Positions 15,318 through 24,218 of a stretch of 30,280 bases of DNA are shown here, in pieces; within the stretch, counting starts at the first letter, position 1, and every line of letters begins with the position of its first letter. Below the pieces are notes generated by a model that saw only the letters and a program-made list of their open reading frames with translations, was not told the DNA's origin and did not search any database. A program made the translations under genes and the position numbers. Origin of the DNA: an uncultured Brevundimonas sp. (lineage in GTDB: Bacteria > Pseudomonadota > Alphaproteobacteria > Caulobacterales > Caulobacteraceae); contig CAMPGL010000005.1 of assembly GCA_946885435.1 (NCBI GenBank), forward strand, positions 1-30,280, written 5' to 3'.

Positions 15318-15752
15318 ATGGTTGCCAAGCGCACGGTCACGGAAGGCGAGTTCGCCGGCTGGCAGATGTACGATCTGCACGACACCTTCGATCAGGTGGT
15401 CGGCCCCTTCTACTTCCGTCCCGATCCGGACGGGCGGATGCGCTGCGCCTTCCGCGCCGAGCAGAAGCACATGAACGCCGGCCAGCGCATGCACGGTGGC
15501 TGCCTGATGACGTTTGCCGACATCGCCCTGTTCCAGACCGCCTACCAGGAGATGGAGGGCTCCTCCGGCGTGACCGTCCAGCTCGACTCGACCTTCATCG
15601 ACGCCGCCCGCGTCGGCGACCTGGTCGAGGCGACGGGTGAAGTCGTTCGCGCCGGCAAGAGCCTGATCTTCGTGCGCGGCCAGATCACGTGCGGCGAGCG
15701 CACCCTGATGACCTTCTCCGGCGTCATCCGGAAGTTCGACAAGCGGGACTAG
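15318..15752 (+). CDS. PaaI-type hotdog thioesterase
   Basis: The 144-residue single hotdog-fold protein has the PaaI-family core AGQRMHGGCLMTFADIALFQTA, split here as MHGGCLMTFADIALF (about 60-75), followed by VTVQLDSTFIDAARVGDLVEATGEVVRAG in pieces. The HGG with a downstream acidic Asp in the central helix is the catalytic region. It is expected to hydrolyse acyl-CoA thioesters in the cytoplasm. ATG-15318 with GGCGGAG upstream is preferred over an in-frame TTG at 15288. It diverges from the DUF3253 operon across 47 bases. Its stop overlaps the convergent DUF1275 stop in a CTAG tetranucleotide. The acyl substrate cannot be predicted. Confidence 0.87.
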   Translation: MVAKRTVTEGEFAGWQMYDLHDTFDQVVGPFYFRPDPDGRMRCAFRAEQKHMNAGQRMHGGCLMTFADIALFQTAYQEMEGSSGVTVQLDSTFIDAARVGDLVEATGEVVRAGKSLIFVRGQITCGERTLMTFSGVIRKFDKRD

Positions 15753-16402
15753 ACGGCCCGCTCCCCGCTGCGTCCGCCTTTCAGCATCGACAGGGTCAGC
15801 CCGCCCGCCGCCGCGGCGGCTAGGTAGAGCGCCGCTCCGCCCATCAGCTGGAACGCCAGGGCCCCCAGGATCGCACCGAAGGTGAGGCCGGCCCAGAGCC
15901 ACAGGTGGGGCAGGAAAGCCCAACGATCCCCGCCGCGCGCCGCCGCCGCAAGCGCGTGGCCAAGCTTGACCAATGCGCCGGTCATGTAGGTCAGGCCGAC
16001 GCCGACCTCTCCGTTGCGAAGGAAGACAGCGTTCTCCACGCCCATGGCCACGACCATGAACCCCGCCGTGAGGCCCACGGGCGCTTCGAGAGAGGCCGAG
16101 ACGGCCGCGGCCAGCAGCAGCAGGGTCTCCAGCGACAGGACACGCGCCCGTGCTCCCCGGTCTCCGCCTGCCGCCATCGCGCCCAGAAAGGCGCCGCCGA
16201 CGAAGCCTGCCAGCAAGCCCAGGGCGCTGGTCGCCAAGGTCCAGTCGCCGATCGACAGGCTGGCCGCGAGGCGGGTCGAGTTGCCGCTCATGAAGGACAC
16301 GAACAGACCGCCAAGCAGCAGGAAGCCGATGCTGTCGACGAAGCCGGCCAGCGCGGCGAGCCGCACCGCCAGGCCGCGCTCATGCTGCTCCAGCGACCTC
16401 AA
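15749..16402 (-). CDS. DUF1275 (YoaK-type) membrane protein
   Basis: The 217-residue protein has about six membrane segments and DUF1275 hallmarks: LAGFVDSIGFLLLGGLFVSF, then MSGNSTRLAASL in the first hairpin, and later ENAVFLRNGEVGVGLTYMTG and ALVKLGHAL. The family is widespread but uncharacterised; it is an inner-membrane protein. No in-frame ATG lies near the first helix. I propose a TTG start at 16402, which overlaps the glutathione S-transferase stop (TTGA), with AAGGCGGGA upstream; this implies translational coupling. Longer in-frame extensions run antisense-like through the GST gene and are not credible. The stop overlaps that of the convergent thioesterase gene. Confidence 0.82.
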   Translation of the reverse strand: MRSLEQHERGLAVRLAALAGFVDSIGFLLLGGLFVSFMSGNSTRLAASLSIGDWTLATSALGLLAGFVGGAFLGAMAAGGDRGARARVLSLETLLLLAAAVSASLEAPVGLTAGFMVVAMGVENAVFLRNGEVGVGLTYMTGALVKLGHALAAAARGGDRWAFLPHLWLWAGLTFGAILGALAFQLMGGAALYLAAAAAGGLTLSMLKGGRSGERAV

Positions 16403-17025
16403 TCGGCGACCATTCCCGCCTTCGCCGCGGGCCGCGCCTTCAGCGCCTCGCGCCAGCGCGCGACGTTCGCAAAGGCGGGATCGGGCCGATACTTCACGAG
16501 CCGTCCGAAATCGATCCCGACATAGGCCACCACGTCGGCCACGGTGATGCGGTCCGCCGCGAGGAACTCTCGGCCTTCCAGCTGACGGTCCAGGACCTTG
16601 AGGAAGCGTTCGGCGGTCGCCTTGTTGTACTCGGCCACCGCCGGCTGCGGCGCCTCGAGCGCCGATAGCGCAGGATGGCTGAAGCGGGTGAACAGCATCA
16701 GCGGATTGGCGAGATACATCTCCGCGCGGCGGGTCCACATCTCGATGAGCGCGGTCTCGAGCGGGTCGCGGCCGAACATGTTGGGCTCGGGATAATGGCT
16801 CTCCAGGTACCGGCCGATCGCGATGGACTCGGTGATGCAGGCGCCGTCATCCAGCTCCAGCGACGGCAGGTGCGACAGGCCGGCCCGGGCCCGGTATTCC
16901 GGCGTTCGGTGCTCGCCCGCCAGCAGGTTCACGGGCACGATCTCTATGTCGGAGATGCCCTTCTCCGCCATGATCCAGCGGACGCGGCGCGGATTGGGCG
17001 CCATCACCGTGTCGTAGAGCTTCAT
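16399..17025 (-). CDS. Glutathione S-transferase family protein
   Basis: The 208-residue cytosolic GST has an N-terminal thioredoxin-like domain starting MKLYDTVMAPNPRRVRWIMA. The glutathione-contact pattern is HLPSLELDDGACITESIAIG (cis-Pro in LPSLEL, then the ES pair that binds the gamma-glutamyl group). An all-helical C-terminal domain has the ITVADVVAYVGIDFG hydrophobic-core motif, equivalent to the N-capping box. The active-site region near residue 8-12 (APNPRRV) resembles Ser/Asn-type bacterial GSTs, so the catalytic residue is uncertain. A GGAG sequence precedes the ATG, and a perfect 12-bp palindrome lies 19-30 bases upstream. It appears to form an operon with the DUF1275 gene. The substrate is unknown. 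Confidence 0.9.
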   Translation of the reverse strand: MKLYDTVMAPNPRRVRWIMAEKGISDIEIVPVNLLAGEHRTPEYRARAGLSHLPSLELDDGACITESIAIGRYLESHYPEPNMFGRDPLETALIEMWTRRAEMYLANPLMLFTRFSHPALSALEAPQPAVAEYNKATAERFLKVLDRQLEGREFLAADRITVADVVAYVGIDFGRLVKYRPDPAFANVARWREALKARPAAKAGMVAD

Positions 17026-17043
17026 TCGGTCAGGTCTCCGTTT

Positions 17044-17055
17044 CGTTTCGAAACG
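17044..17055. promoter_or_regulatory. 12-bp palindrome between nupC and the GST gene
   Basis: CGTTTCGAAACG is perfectly symmetric, followed on the minus strand by another AAACG. It sits in the 35-base gap just upstream of the GST start. It has no loop and so looks like a dimer-binding operator, not a terminator. No matching regulator gene is in the window. Confidence 0.4.
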
Positions 17056-17060
17056 TAGTC

Positions 17061-18329
17061 CTAGAATACGGCGGCAGGCAAGGCCCCCACGACGGCGGCG
17101 CTCATCAGGGTGGCCAGAAAGCCCGCGAACAGCGCCTTCCACACCAGTCCCAGGACCTCCTCGCGCCGGTCGGGCATAAGCACCGACAGGCCGGTGACGG
17201 TGATCCCCACCGAGCCGATGTTGGCGAAGCCGCACAGGGCGTAGGTCATCAGCATCCGCGTGCGCTCACTCATCTCGCCGGCCGGCACATTGCCCAGCTC
17301 AATGAAGGCGACGAACTCGGTGAGCGTCAGCTTGACGCCGAGCAGCCAGCCGGCCTTGCCCGCCTCCTCCCACGGCACCCCCGTCAGCCAGGCGACGGGC
17401 ATGAACAGCCAGCCCAGCACCCGCTCCAGCGTGAGCGGCGCATCGAACAGCCACAGGCCGCCGATCATGATGTTCACCAGAGCGACAAGCGCCACGAAAA
17501 CAATGAGAACCGCCGAGATGTTCAGCACGACCATCAGGCCGTCCGCCGTGCCCTTCACGATGGCGTCGATGGCGGAATCGTACTTCAGGGCCGAGCCGTA
17601 GTCGGCGTGGGCCCCGCCCTCCCCCTCCTTCTCCGGCAGCATGATCCGCGCCAGCGCGACTCCCGCCGGCGCCGAGACGATCGAGGCCACCAGCACGTGG
17701 CCCGCCGCATTGGGCAGCAGGCCCGACAGGATCGCCGCATAGGCCACCATGGTGGATCCCGCCACCGTCGCCAGGCCCACCACCATCAGCAGGAACAGCT
17801 CGGACCGGGTCAGCTTGTCGAGATAGGCCCGGATGACGATCGGGCTTTCGATCATGCCGAGGAAGATGTTGGCCGCCACAGCCAGCGCCGAGGCGCCGCC
17901 CAGGCCCATGGTCCGCTGGAACAGCAGGCCGAAGCCTTGCGTGATCCACTTCAGGATCCGCCAGTGCCACAGCAACGCCGACAGGGCCGAAATGACCAGG
18001 ATCAGCGGCAGAACCTCGAAGGCGAAGACGAACAGCGCCCGGTCGTTGGCGACCACATAGGGCTGATCCCCGCCGCCCAGATAGCCGAAGATGAATTGCG
18101 TCCCGCGCCGCGTGGCCGTCGCCAGGGCGTCGACCGAGCCGGTGATCGCCCCGAGCACCACCTCGGAGCCCGGCACGCCGAACACCAGCAGCACCAGCAG
18201 CGCCTGGACCGCCAGGGCGCCGAGCGTCAGCCGCCACGGAAACCGCGTCCGGTCCTCGGACATCAGCCAGCAGACGCCGATGATGACCGCCAGCCCCAGC
18301 AGGCTCTGCAGATTGTAGAGGCTGAACAC
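17061..18329 (-). CDS. Concentrative nucleoside transporter (NupC family)
   Basis: This 422-residue CNT-family inner-membrane protein is expected to import nucleosides with protons or sodium. It begins VFSLYNLQSLLGLAVIIGVC and has roughly ten membrane segments. Family motifs are FVFAFEVLPLILVISALSAL, GMIESPIVIRAYL (the substrate-site ESP region), ATVAGSTMVAYAAIL (the GS-T motif), then TEFVAFIELG and LCGFANIGSVGITVTGL. I choose GTG-18329, which has GAGGGGAG eight bases upstream. A TTG further upstream at 18377 would put the start next to the rplA terminator and add an Arg-rich leader. It follows rplA on the same strand but is separated from it by a strong terminator. Cation and nucleoside specificity are not resolved. 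Confidence 0.9.
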   Translation of the reverse strand: MFSLYNLQSLLGLAVIIGVCWLMSEDRTRFPWRLTLGALAVQALLVLLVFGVPGSEVVLGAITGSVDALATATRRGTQFIFGYLGGGDQPYVVANDRALFVFAFEVLPLILVISALSALLWHWRILKWITQGFGLLFQRTMGLGGASALAVAANIFLGMIESPIVIRAYLDKLTRSELFLLMVVGLATVAGSTMVAYAAILSGLLPNAAGHVLVASIVSAPAGVALARIMLPEKEGEGGAHADYGSALKYDSAIDAIVKGTADGLMVVLNISAVLIVFVALVALVNIMIGGLWLFDAPLTLERVLGWLFMPVAWLTGVPWEEAGKAGWLLGVKLTLTEFVAFIELGNVPAGEMSERTRMLMTYALCGFANIGSVGITVTGLSVLMPDRREEVLGLVWKALFAGFLATLMSAAVVGALPAAVF

Positions 18330-18384
18330 CCGCGCGACTCCCCTCGCCCTGGGCGACCTTAGACGCCTATGCCGCAAACGAAAA

Positions 18385-18412
18385 CGGCGGCGGAGATCGC
18401 TCTCCGCCGCCG
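18385..18412 (-). terminator. Intrinsic terminator of rplK-rplA
   Basis: A perfect 11-bp GC-rich stem (18385-18395 with 18402-18412, 6-base loop) is followed on the minus strand by TTTTCGTTT. It lies 24 bases after the rplA stop and ends the ribosomal operon before nupC. Confidence 0.88.
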
Positions 18413-18436
18413 CGTCCGTTCAGTCTGTCAGGCCGA

Positions 18437-19126
18437 TCAGGCGCCGATGGAGGCCGGATCGATCTTGAAGCCCGGGCCCATCGTCGAGGACAGGCTGATG
18501 CGCTTCACGAAGGTGCCCTTGGCGCCCGAGGGCTTGGCCTTGTTCAGGGCGTCGATCAGGGCCGTGACGTTGGCGGTCAGGGCGTCTTCGGTGAAGCTCG
18601 CCTTGCCGACGCCGGCGTGGACGATGCCCGCCTTCTCGACGCGGAACTCGACGGCGCCGCCCTTGGCGTCCTTGACCGCCTGGCCGACGTTCGGGGTCAC
18701 GGTTCCGACCTTCGGGTTCGGCATCAGGCCGCGCGGGCCCAGCACCTTACCGAGGCGACCCACCAGGCCCATCATGTCGGGCGTGGCGATGACGCGGTCG
18801 AAGTCCATGAAGCCGCCGCTGATCTTCTCGAACAGATCCTCGGCGCCGACGTGCTCGGCGCCGGCCGCGGTCGCTTCGGCCGCCTTGGCGTCCTTGGCGA
18901 AGACGGCGACGCGGACGTCACGGCCCGTGCCCGACGGCAGGTTGACCACGCCGCGGACCTGCTGGTCGGCGTGACGCGGGTCGACGCCCAGGTTGACGGC
19001 GATCTCGACGGTTTCGTCGAACTTGGCCTTGGCGTTCGCCTTGACCAGCTTGACGGCCTCGGCGAGCGGAAGCGGGTTCTCGCGGTCACCGGTCCAGGCC
19101 TGGATACGCTTGGGTTGCTTGGCCAT
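18437..19126 (-). CDS. rplA: 50S ribosomal protein L1
   Basis: The 229-residue protein is full length for L1, which forms the mobile L1 stalk on 23S rRNA at the exit site and in many bacteria represses its own operon by binding the leader mRNA. Typical segments are visible: [69 protein letters not shown] and [14 protein letters not shown]. It starts six bases after the rplK stop and is followed by a strong terminator. The rplJ-rplL pair that follows in many genomes is absent. Confidence 0.97.
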   Translation of the reverse strand: MAKQPKRIQAWTGDRENPLPLAEAVKLVKANAKAKFDETVEIAVNLGVDPRHADQQVRGVVNLPSGTGRDVRVAVFAKDAKAAEATAAGAEHVGAEDLFEKISGGFMDFDRVIATPDMMGLVGRLGKVLGPRGLMPNPKVGTVTPNVGQAVKDAKGGAVEFRVEKAGIVHAGVGKASFTEDALTANVTALIDALNKAKPSGAKGTFVKRISLSSTMGPGFKIDPASIGA

Positions 19127-19131
19127 GTCGA

Positions 19132-19560
19132 TCAGCCCTCCACCTTCAGGCCCATCGCGCGGGCGGAGCCTTCGATGATCTTCGCCGCGGCGTCGATGTC
19201 GTTGGCGTTGAGATCCTTCATCTTCTTCTCGGCGATCTCGCGCAGCTGGGCGCGGGTGATCTTGCCGGCGGTCTCGCGGCCCGTCTTGGAGGCGCCCGAC
19301 TTAATCTTGGCGGCTTCCTTCAGGTAGTGGGTCGCGGGCGGGGTCTTGGTGACGAAGGTGAAGCTCTTGTCCTGATAGACGGTGATGACCGTCGGCAGGG
19401 GCGTGCCCTTCGGCTCCTTTTCCGTGCGCGCGTTGAATTCCTTGCAGAAACCCATGATGTTGACGCCGCGCTGGCCGAGCGCCGGCCCGATGGGCGGCGA
19501 AGGCGTGGCGGAGCCGGCAGGCACCTGCAGCTTGATATAGCCCAAGATCTTCTTGGCCAT
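19132..19560 (-). CDS. rplK: 50S ribosomal protein L11
   Basis: The 142-residue L11 has the conserved N-terminal domain ([20 protein letters not shown], then [17 protein letters not shown]) and the C-terminal rRNA-binding domain ([14 protein letters not shown], then TREQL-like [18 protein letters not shown] and the [10 protein letters not shown] end). L11 sits at the GTPase-associated centre of the 50S subunit. It is the first gene of a two-gene operon with a candidate promoter at 19669-19695 and a structured leader. The gene found upstream in many bacteria, nusG, is not here; a divergent DUF2061 gene takes its place. Confidence 0.97.
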   Translation of the reverse strand: MAKKILGYIKLQVPAGSATPSPPIGPALGQRGVNIMGFCKEFNARTEKEPKGTPLPTVITVYQDKSFTFVTKTPPATHYLKEAAKIKSGASKTGRETAGKITRAQLREIAEKKMKDLNANDIDAAAKIIEGSARAMGLKVEG

Positions 19561-19605
19561 TGGCTGTCTCCAGTATGCGACGGCTCGTCAAAGCCGCCTA
19601 TGTGG

Positions 19606-19632
19606 CCGTGGTCCGGGCAGCCCCTCCCACGG
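19606..19632 (-). promoter_or_regulatory. rplK leader hairpin, candidate L1 autoregulatory site
   Basis: On the minus strand CCGTGG and CCACGG form a 6-bp outer stem enclosing GAG, a short GGG/CCC inner stem, and GGA, that is a hairpin with an asymmetric purine internal loop. It lies 46 bases before the rplK ATG. A second inverted repeat (19579-19585 with 19592-19598) follows closer to the start. L1 is known to bind a purine-looped hairpin in L11-operon leaders; that this is the site is inference. Confidence 0.55.
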
Positions 19633-19668
19633 ATTTGATCGCGGGCCGAAGCTCGCGAAGGCGCGGCG

Positions 19669-19695
19669 TGTATCAGAACGGGCTCTGTTCGGCAA
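19669..19695 (-). promoter_or_regulatory. Candidate rplK promoter
   Basis: TTGCCG (19690-19695) and GATACA (19669-19674) are spaced by 15 bases on the minus strand. The start would be near 19661, giving a leader of about 100 nt containing the hairpin at 19606-19632. Confidence 0.4.
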
Positions 19696-19780
19696 TCGCG
19701 CGCTCATCCAAGCTTTTGCTTATGGGCCTCATCGGAAAGATCGTCTTGCCCGTCGATCGGCGCACCTCCACATTCTGCAA

Positions 19781-20296
19781 ATGGTTCGCAAGATCGTGGA
19801 GACCGGTCGGCTCCTGGCCCTCAAGGTGGCCAGCTACAGCGTCATGCACCTGGTCGTCGCCATGGCCACGGCCTACGCCCTGACGCGTGACTGGCGCGTG
19901 GCGGTGGGGATCGGTCTGGTCGAGCCAGTCGTCCAGACCCTGGCCTACGCCCTGCACGATCGCGTCTGGCATCGCGTCGAGGGCCGCCGTCTGCTCAGCA
20001 ACGCCGAGGAAACCGCAGAGGCCGTGTCTGCACGGCTTGAGGTGCTGGAGCCCGCGGGCCCGAGCCACGCGCACCATCACGGCCTGACGTTCGGCCTGAA
20101 AGGGATGGCGCTGAAGACGGCGACCTACGCCCTCATGCATTTCTCAGTGGCCGTGACGGTGGCCTTCGCGCTGACCGGCAGCCTGGCGACCGCCCTCGCC
20201 ATCGGCATCGTCGAGCCTCTGGTGCAGACCCTGTTCTTCACCCTGCACGACCGGTTCTGGACCAGGCGGGAGGCTCGGCGGCTGGCGCGCGCCTAG
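19781..20296 (+). CDS. Tandem-duplicated DUF2061 membrane protein
   Basis: The 171-residue protein consists of two clearly homologous halves. Repeat A (about 15-65) contains KVASYSVMHLVVAMATAYAL and GIGLVEPVVQTLAYALHDRV. Repeat B (about 112-162) contains KTATYALMHFSVAVTVAFAL and IGIVEPLVQTLFFTLHDRFW. Each half matches DUF2061: a hydrophobic hairpin with a Gly/Glu motif (GI-[LV]VEP) and a terminal HDR-W. The linker carries a His cluster (HAHHH, 96-100). Four membrane segments are predicted. Function is unknown. It diverges from rplK across 220 bases and its stop overlaps that of the convergent DUF2332 gene by CTAG. The start chosen is the first ATG before repeat A; the frame is open further upstream, but that part is leader DNA of rplK. 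Confidence 0.78.
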   Translation: MVRKIVETGRLLALKVASYSVMHLVVAMATAYALTRDWRVAVGIGLVEPVVQTLAYALHDRVWHRVEGRRLLSNAEETAEAVSARLEVLEPAGPSHAHHHGLTFGLKGMALKTATYALMHFSVAVTVAFALTGSLATALAIGIVEPLVQTLFFTLHDRFWTRREARRLARA

Positions 20297-21357
20297 GCCC
20301 GCCACTGAATCGCAAAGCCGTGCGGATGTCCCCGCGCCAGCACCCGCCGCTGTCCGCCAGGCCAGACGGTGAGGCTCAGCTCGGCCCAGCGGCGGCCGTC
20401 CGCGTCCGGCGCCTCCGCTGCCTCGTAGGACAGCCAGGCCAGGGGCGCCTCGGCGGTCGCCGCCGCACCCTCCCGATCGAGATGGGCGACAACGCGGCCC
20501 CGCCCCTCGGGCGTGAAGTACTGCAGGGCGATGGTGTGCATCACCACGCGGCACAGGCCTGGAGTGGGTTCGACCGAAAGCTGTCGCTCCAACCAGTCGG
20601 CGCCGTCCGCGCCCGTGACCGGCGGGGGATAGGCGCGCGCGATCTCCAGCGCCGCATCCAGTCGCGTCAGCCGCTCCCTCTGGTCCGCCCAGACGTAGGC
20701 CAGCAGACGCTCGGCCGCTTCCGGCCGGGACACGTCCAGCGGGCTGAGGTCGACGCCCTGGCGCGTGGCCACGACAATCTTTGCGTCCGGCGGCGGAGGC
20801 CCATCCCAATCCGGCGCCAGCCGCACGGCCGAGCCCCGGTCGCCGGTCGCCACGCCGCCGAGGTCGAAGGCGTAGCGGTCCAGATTCAGGTTCAGTCCGG
20901 CGCTGCAGCCGAGCTCGTACAGGTCGAACGGCAGGCCGAACCGGTCGGCCAGAACCAGCAGGCCCGCCGCCAGCGGACCGGACCGGCCGACCTCGTTGGT
21001 CTGAGGCGGACTGTCGAGCCACGCGAGGATGAAAGCGCCTGCGGTCCCGCAGGCGGTTTCGATGGCCGCCCACAGGGTGTCATCATCCGAGATCGCATTG
21101 GGCGGCCAGGCCCGAGCCACCCCCGCCGGCTCGCCGCGTCGAGCGCAGGCGTGCAGGGCGCCGGCGAATCTCAGCGGCAGGGCGTCGGCATGGGGTCTCG
21201 GATCGCCCCGCCAGTCGAGCACCCGCCGCCCCACCGGGGTCGATGGGGCCAGCCGGTCGGCAGCCAACTCGCAGACCTTCGCCGTGAAGGGCGAGCCCAG
21301 GCCGGCGCAGATCCGGGCCTGCTCGCGAAAGGAGGCCCGGACGTCCGCCTCGCTCAC
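20293..21357 (-). CDS. DUF2332 family protein
   Basis: The 354-residue protein matches the DUF2332 family by eye. It has an N-terminal FREQARICAGLGSPFTAKVC with LAADRL, a central FDLYELGCSAGLNLNLDRYAF segment that resembles a methyltransferase-like Gly motif, and a late VVMHTIALQYF with a C-terminal LTVWPGGQRRVLARGHPHG. Role and substrate are unknown; the ELGCSAGLN motif suggests a possible nucleotide- or SAM-binding fold, which is inference. It starts with GTG overlapping the rlmE stop (GTGA), so it is translationally coupled to a 23S rRNA methyltransferase. It converges on the DUF2061 gene with a four-base overlap. Confidence 0.8.
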   Translation of the reverse strand: MSEADVRASFREQARICAGLGSPFTAKVCELAADRLAPSTPVGRRVLDWRGDPRPHADALPLRFAGALHACARRGEPAGVARAWPPNAISDDDTLWAAIETACGTAGAFILAWLDSPPQTNEVGRSGPLAAGLLVLADRFGLPFDLYELGCSAGLNLNLDRYAFDLGGVATGDRGSAVRLAPDWDGPPPPDAKIVVATRQGVDLSPLDVSRPEAAERLLAYVWADQRERLTRLDAALEIARAYPPPVTGADGADWLERQLSVEPTPGLCRVVMHTIALQYFTPEGRGRVVAHLDREGAAATAEAPLAWLSYEAAEAPDADGRRWAELSLTVWPGGQRRVLARGHPHGFAIQWRA

Positions 21358-22055
21358 AGCTTGCCGAGAGCCACGACATAAACCTCGGACGAGTCCTTGC
21401 GGCTCGCCTTCGGCTTGATGAAGCGGACGTCGGCGAACTCGGCGCGCAGGCGTTCCAGCACACCCCCGGCGTCACCGCCCTGGAAGTTCTTGGTCACGAA
21501 GGCTCCGCCGGGCTTAAGCGTGCGGATGGCGAAGTCGGCGGCGATCTCGATCAGCGCGATGATCTTCAGGTGATCGGTCTGGCGATGTCCGACCGTGTTG
21601 TGCGCCATGTCCGACAGCACCAGGTCCGGCGCGCCGCCCAGCGCCTCGATCAGCCGGTCGTCGACGCCGGGGTCAGTGAAGTCGGCCTGGATGAGCACGG
21701 CGCCCGGGATCGGGTCGATCGGCAGCAGGTCCACCCCCACCACCGCCGAGGCCCCCTGTTTCAGCGCCACCTGCACCCAGCCGCCGGGCGCCGCGCCGAG
21801 GTCGACCACGCGTGAGCCCTTCTTGATGAGGCCCAGCCGCTCGTCCATCTCGATCAGCTTGAAGGCCGCCCGCGAACGCCAGCCCTCGGCGCGGGCGCGT
21901 TCCGACCAGGGATCCGCCAGCTGGCGCTTGATCCACTGCTGGCTCGACAGGCTCTTCTTGTCGGCCGTCTTGATCTTCTGGCCCATGCCGCGCCCAGCCT
22001 CGGTCCCGCCCGACGGCGGGCGCACCATGCGGCGGCGTTCCGGTTCATCGCTCAT
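21354..22055 (-). CDS. rlmE: 23S rRNA (uridine-2552) 2'-O-methyltransferase
   Basis: This 233-residue FtsJ/RrmJ-family enzyme methylates U2552 in the A loop of 23S rRNA during late 50S assembly. The catalytic K-D-K-E set is visible: Lys in SRAAFKLIEMDERLG, Asp in VLSDMAHNTVGH, Lys in FVTKNFQGG and Glu in DSSEVYVVALG. The SAM motif is VVDLGAAPGGWVQVAL. The N-terminus is about 25 residues longer than the E. coli enzyme and basic; an internal ATG (MGQKIKTADK) is a possible alternative start. It diverges from parE over a 90-base gap and leads an operon with the DUF2332 gene. Confidence 0.95.
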   Translation of the reverse strand: MSDEPERRRMVRPPSGGTEAGRGMGQKIKTADKKSLSSQQWIKRQLADPWSERARAEGWRSRAAFKLIEMDERLGLIKKGSRVVDLGAAPGGWVQVALKQGASAVVGVDLLPIDPIPGAVLIQADFTDPGVDDRLIEALGGAPDLVLSDMAHNTVGHRQTDHLKIIALIEIAADFAIRTLKPGGAFVTKNFQGGDAGGVLERLRAEFADVRFIKPKASRKDSSEVYVVALGKL

Positions 22056-22125
22056 GGGCCGCCTCTAGCACGACGCGCTTGTCCTTGCTCGCCCGCGACG
22101 AAGGGGCGATAGGGACCGCCCGCCC

Positions 22126-22140
22126 GAATCCGCTAGACTC
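22126..22140 (+). promoter_or_regulatory. Paired GANTC sites and possible leaderless promoter of parE
   Basis: GAATC (22126-22130) and GACTC (22136-22140) lie 10 bases apart and end six bases before the parE ATG. GCTAGACT (22132-22139) between them resembles the Caulobacter housekeeping -10 element GCTANAWC at six of eight positions and would place the start at the ATG itself. No Shine-Dalgarno is seen before the ATG, in keeping with a leaderless mRNA. No good -35 is visible. Confidence 0.5.
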
Positions 22141-22145
22141 CCCGA

Positions 22146-24210
<2,065 letters not shown>

Positions 24211-24218
<8 letters not shown>

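Noticed and set aside
16403..16738. Long N-terminal extension of the DUF1275 protein
   Set aside because: It overlaps the GST gene in another frame and reads as low-complexity Arg/Gly-rich shadow translation.
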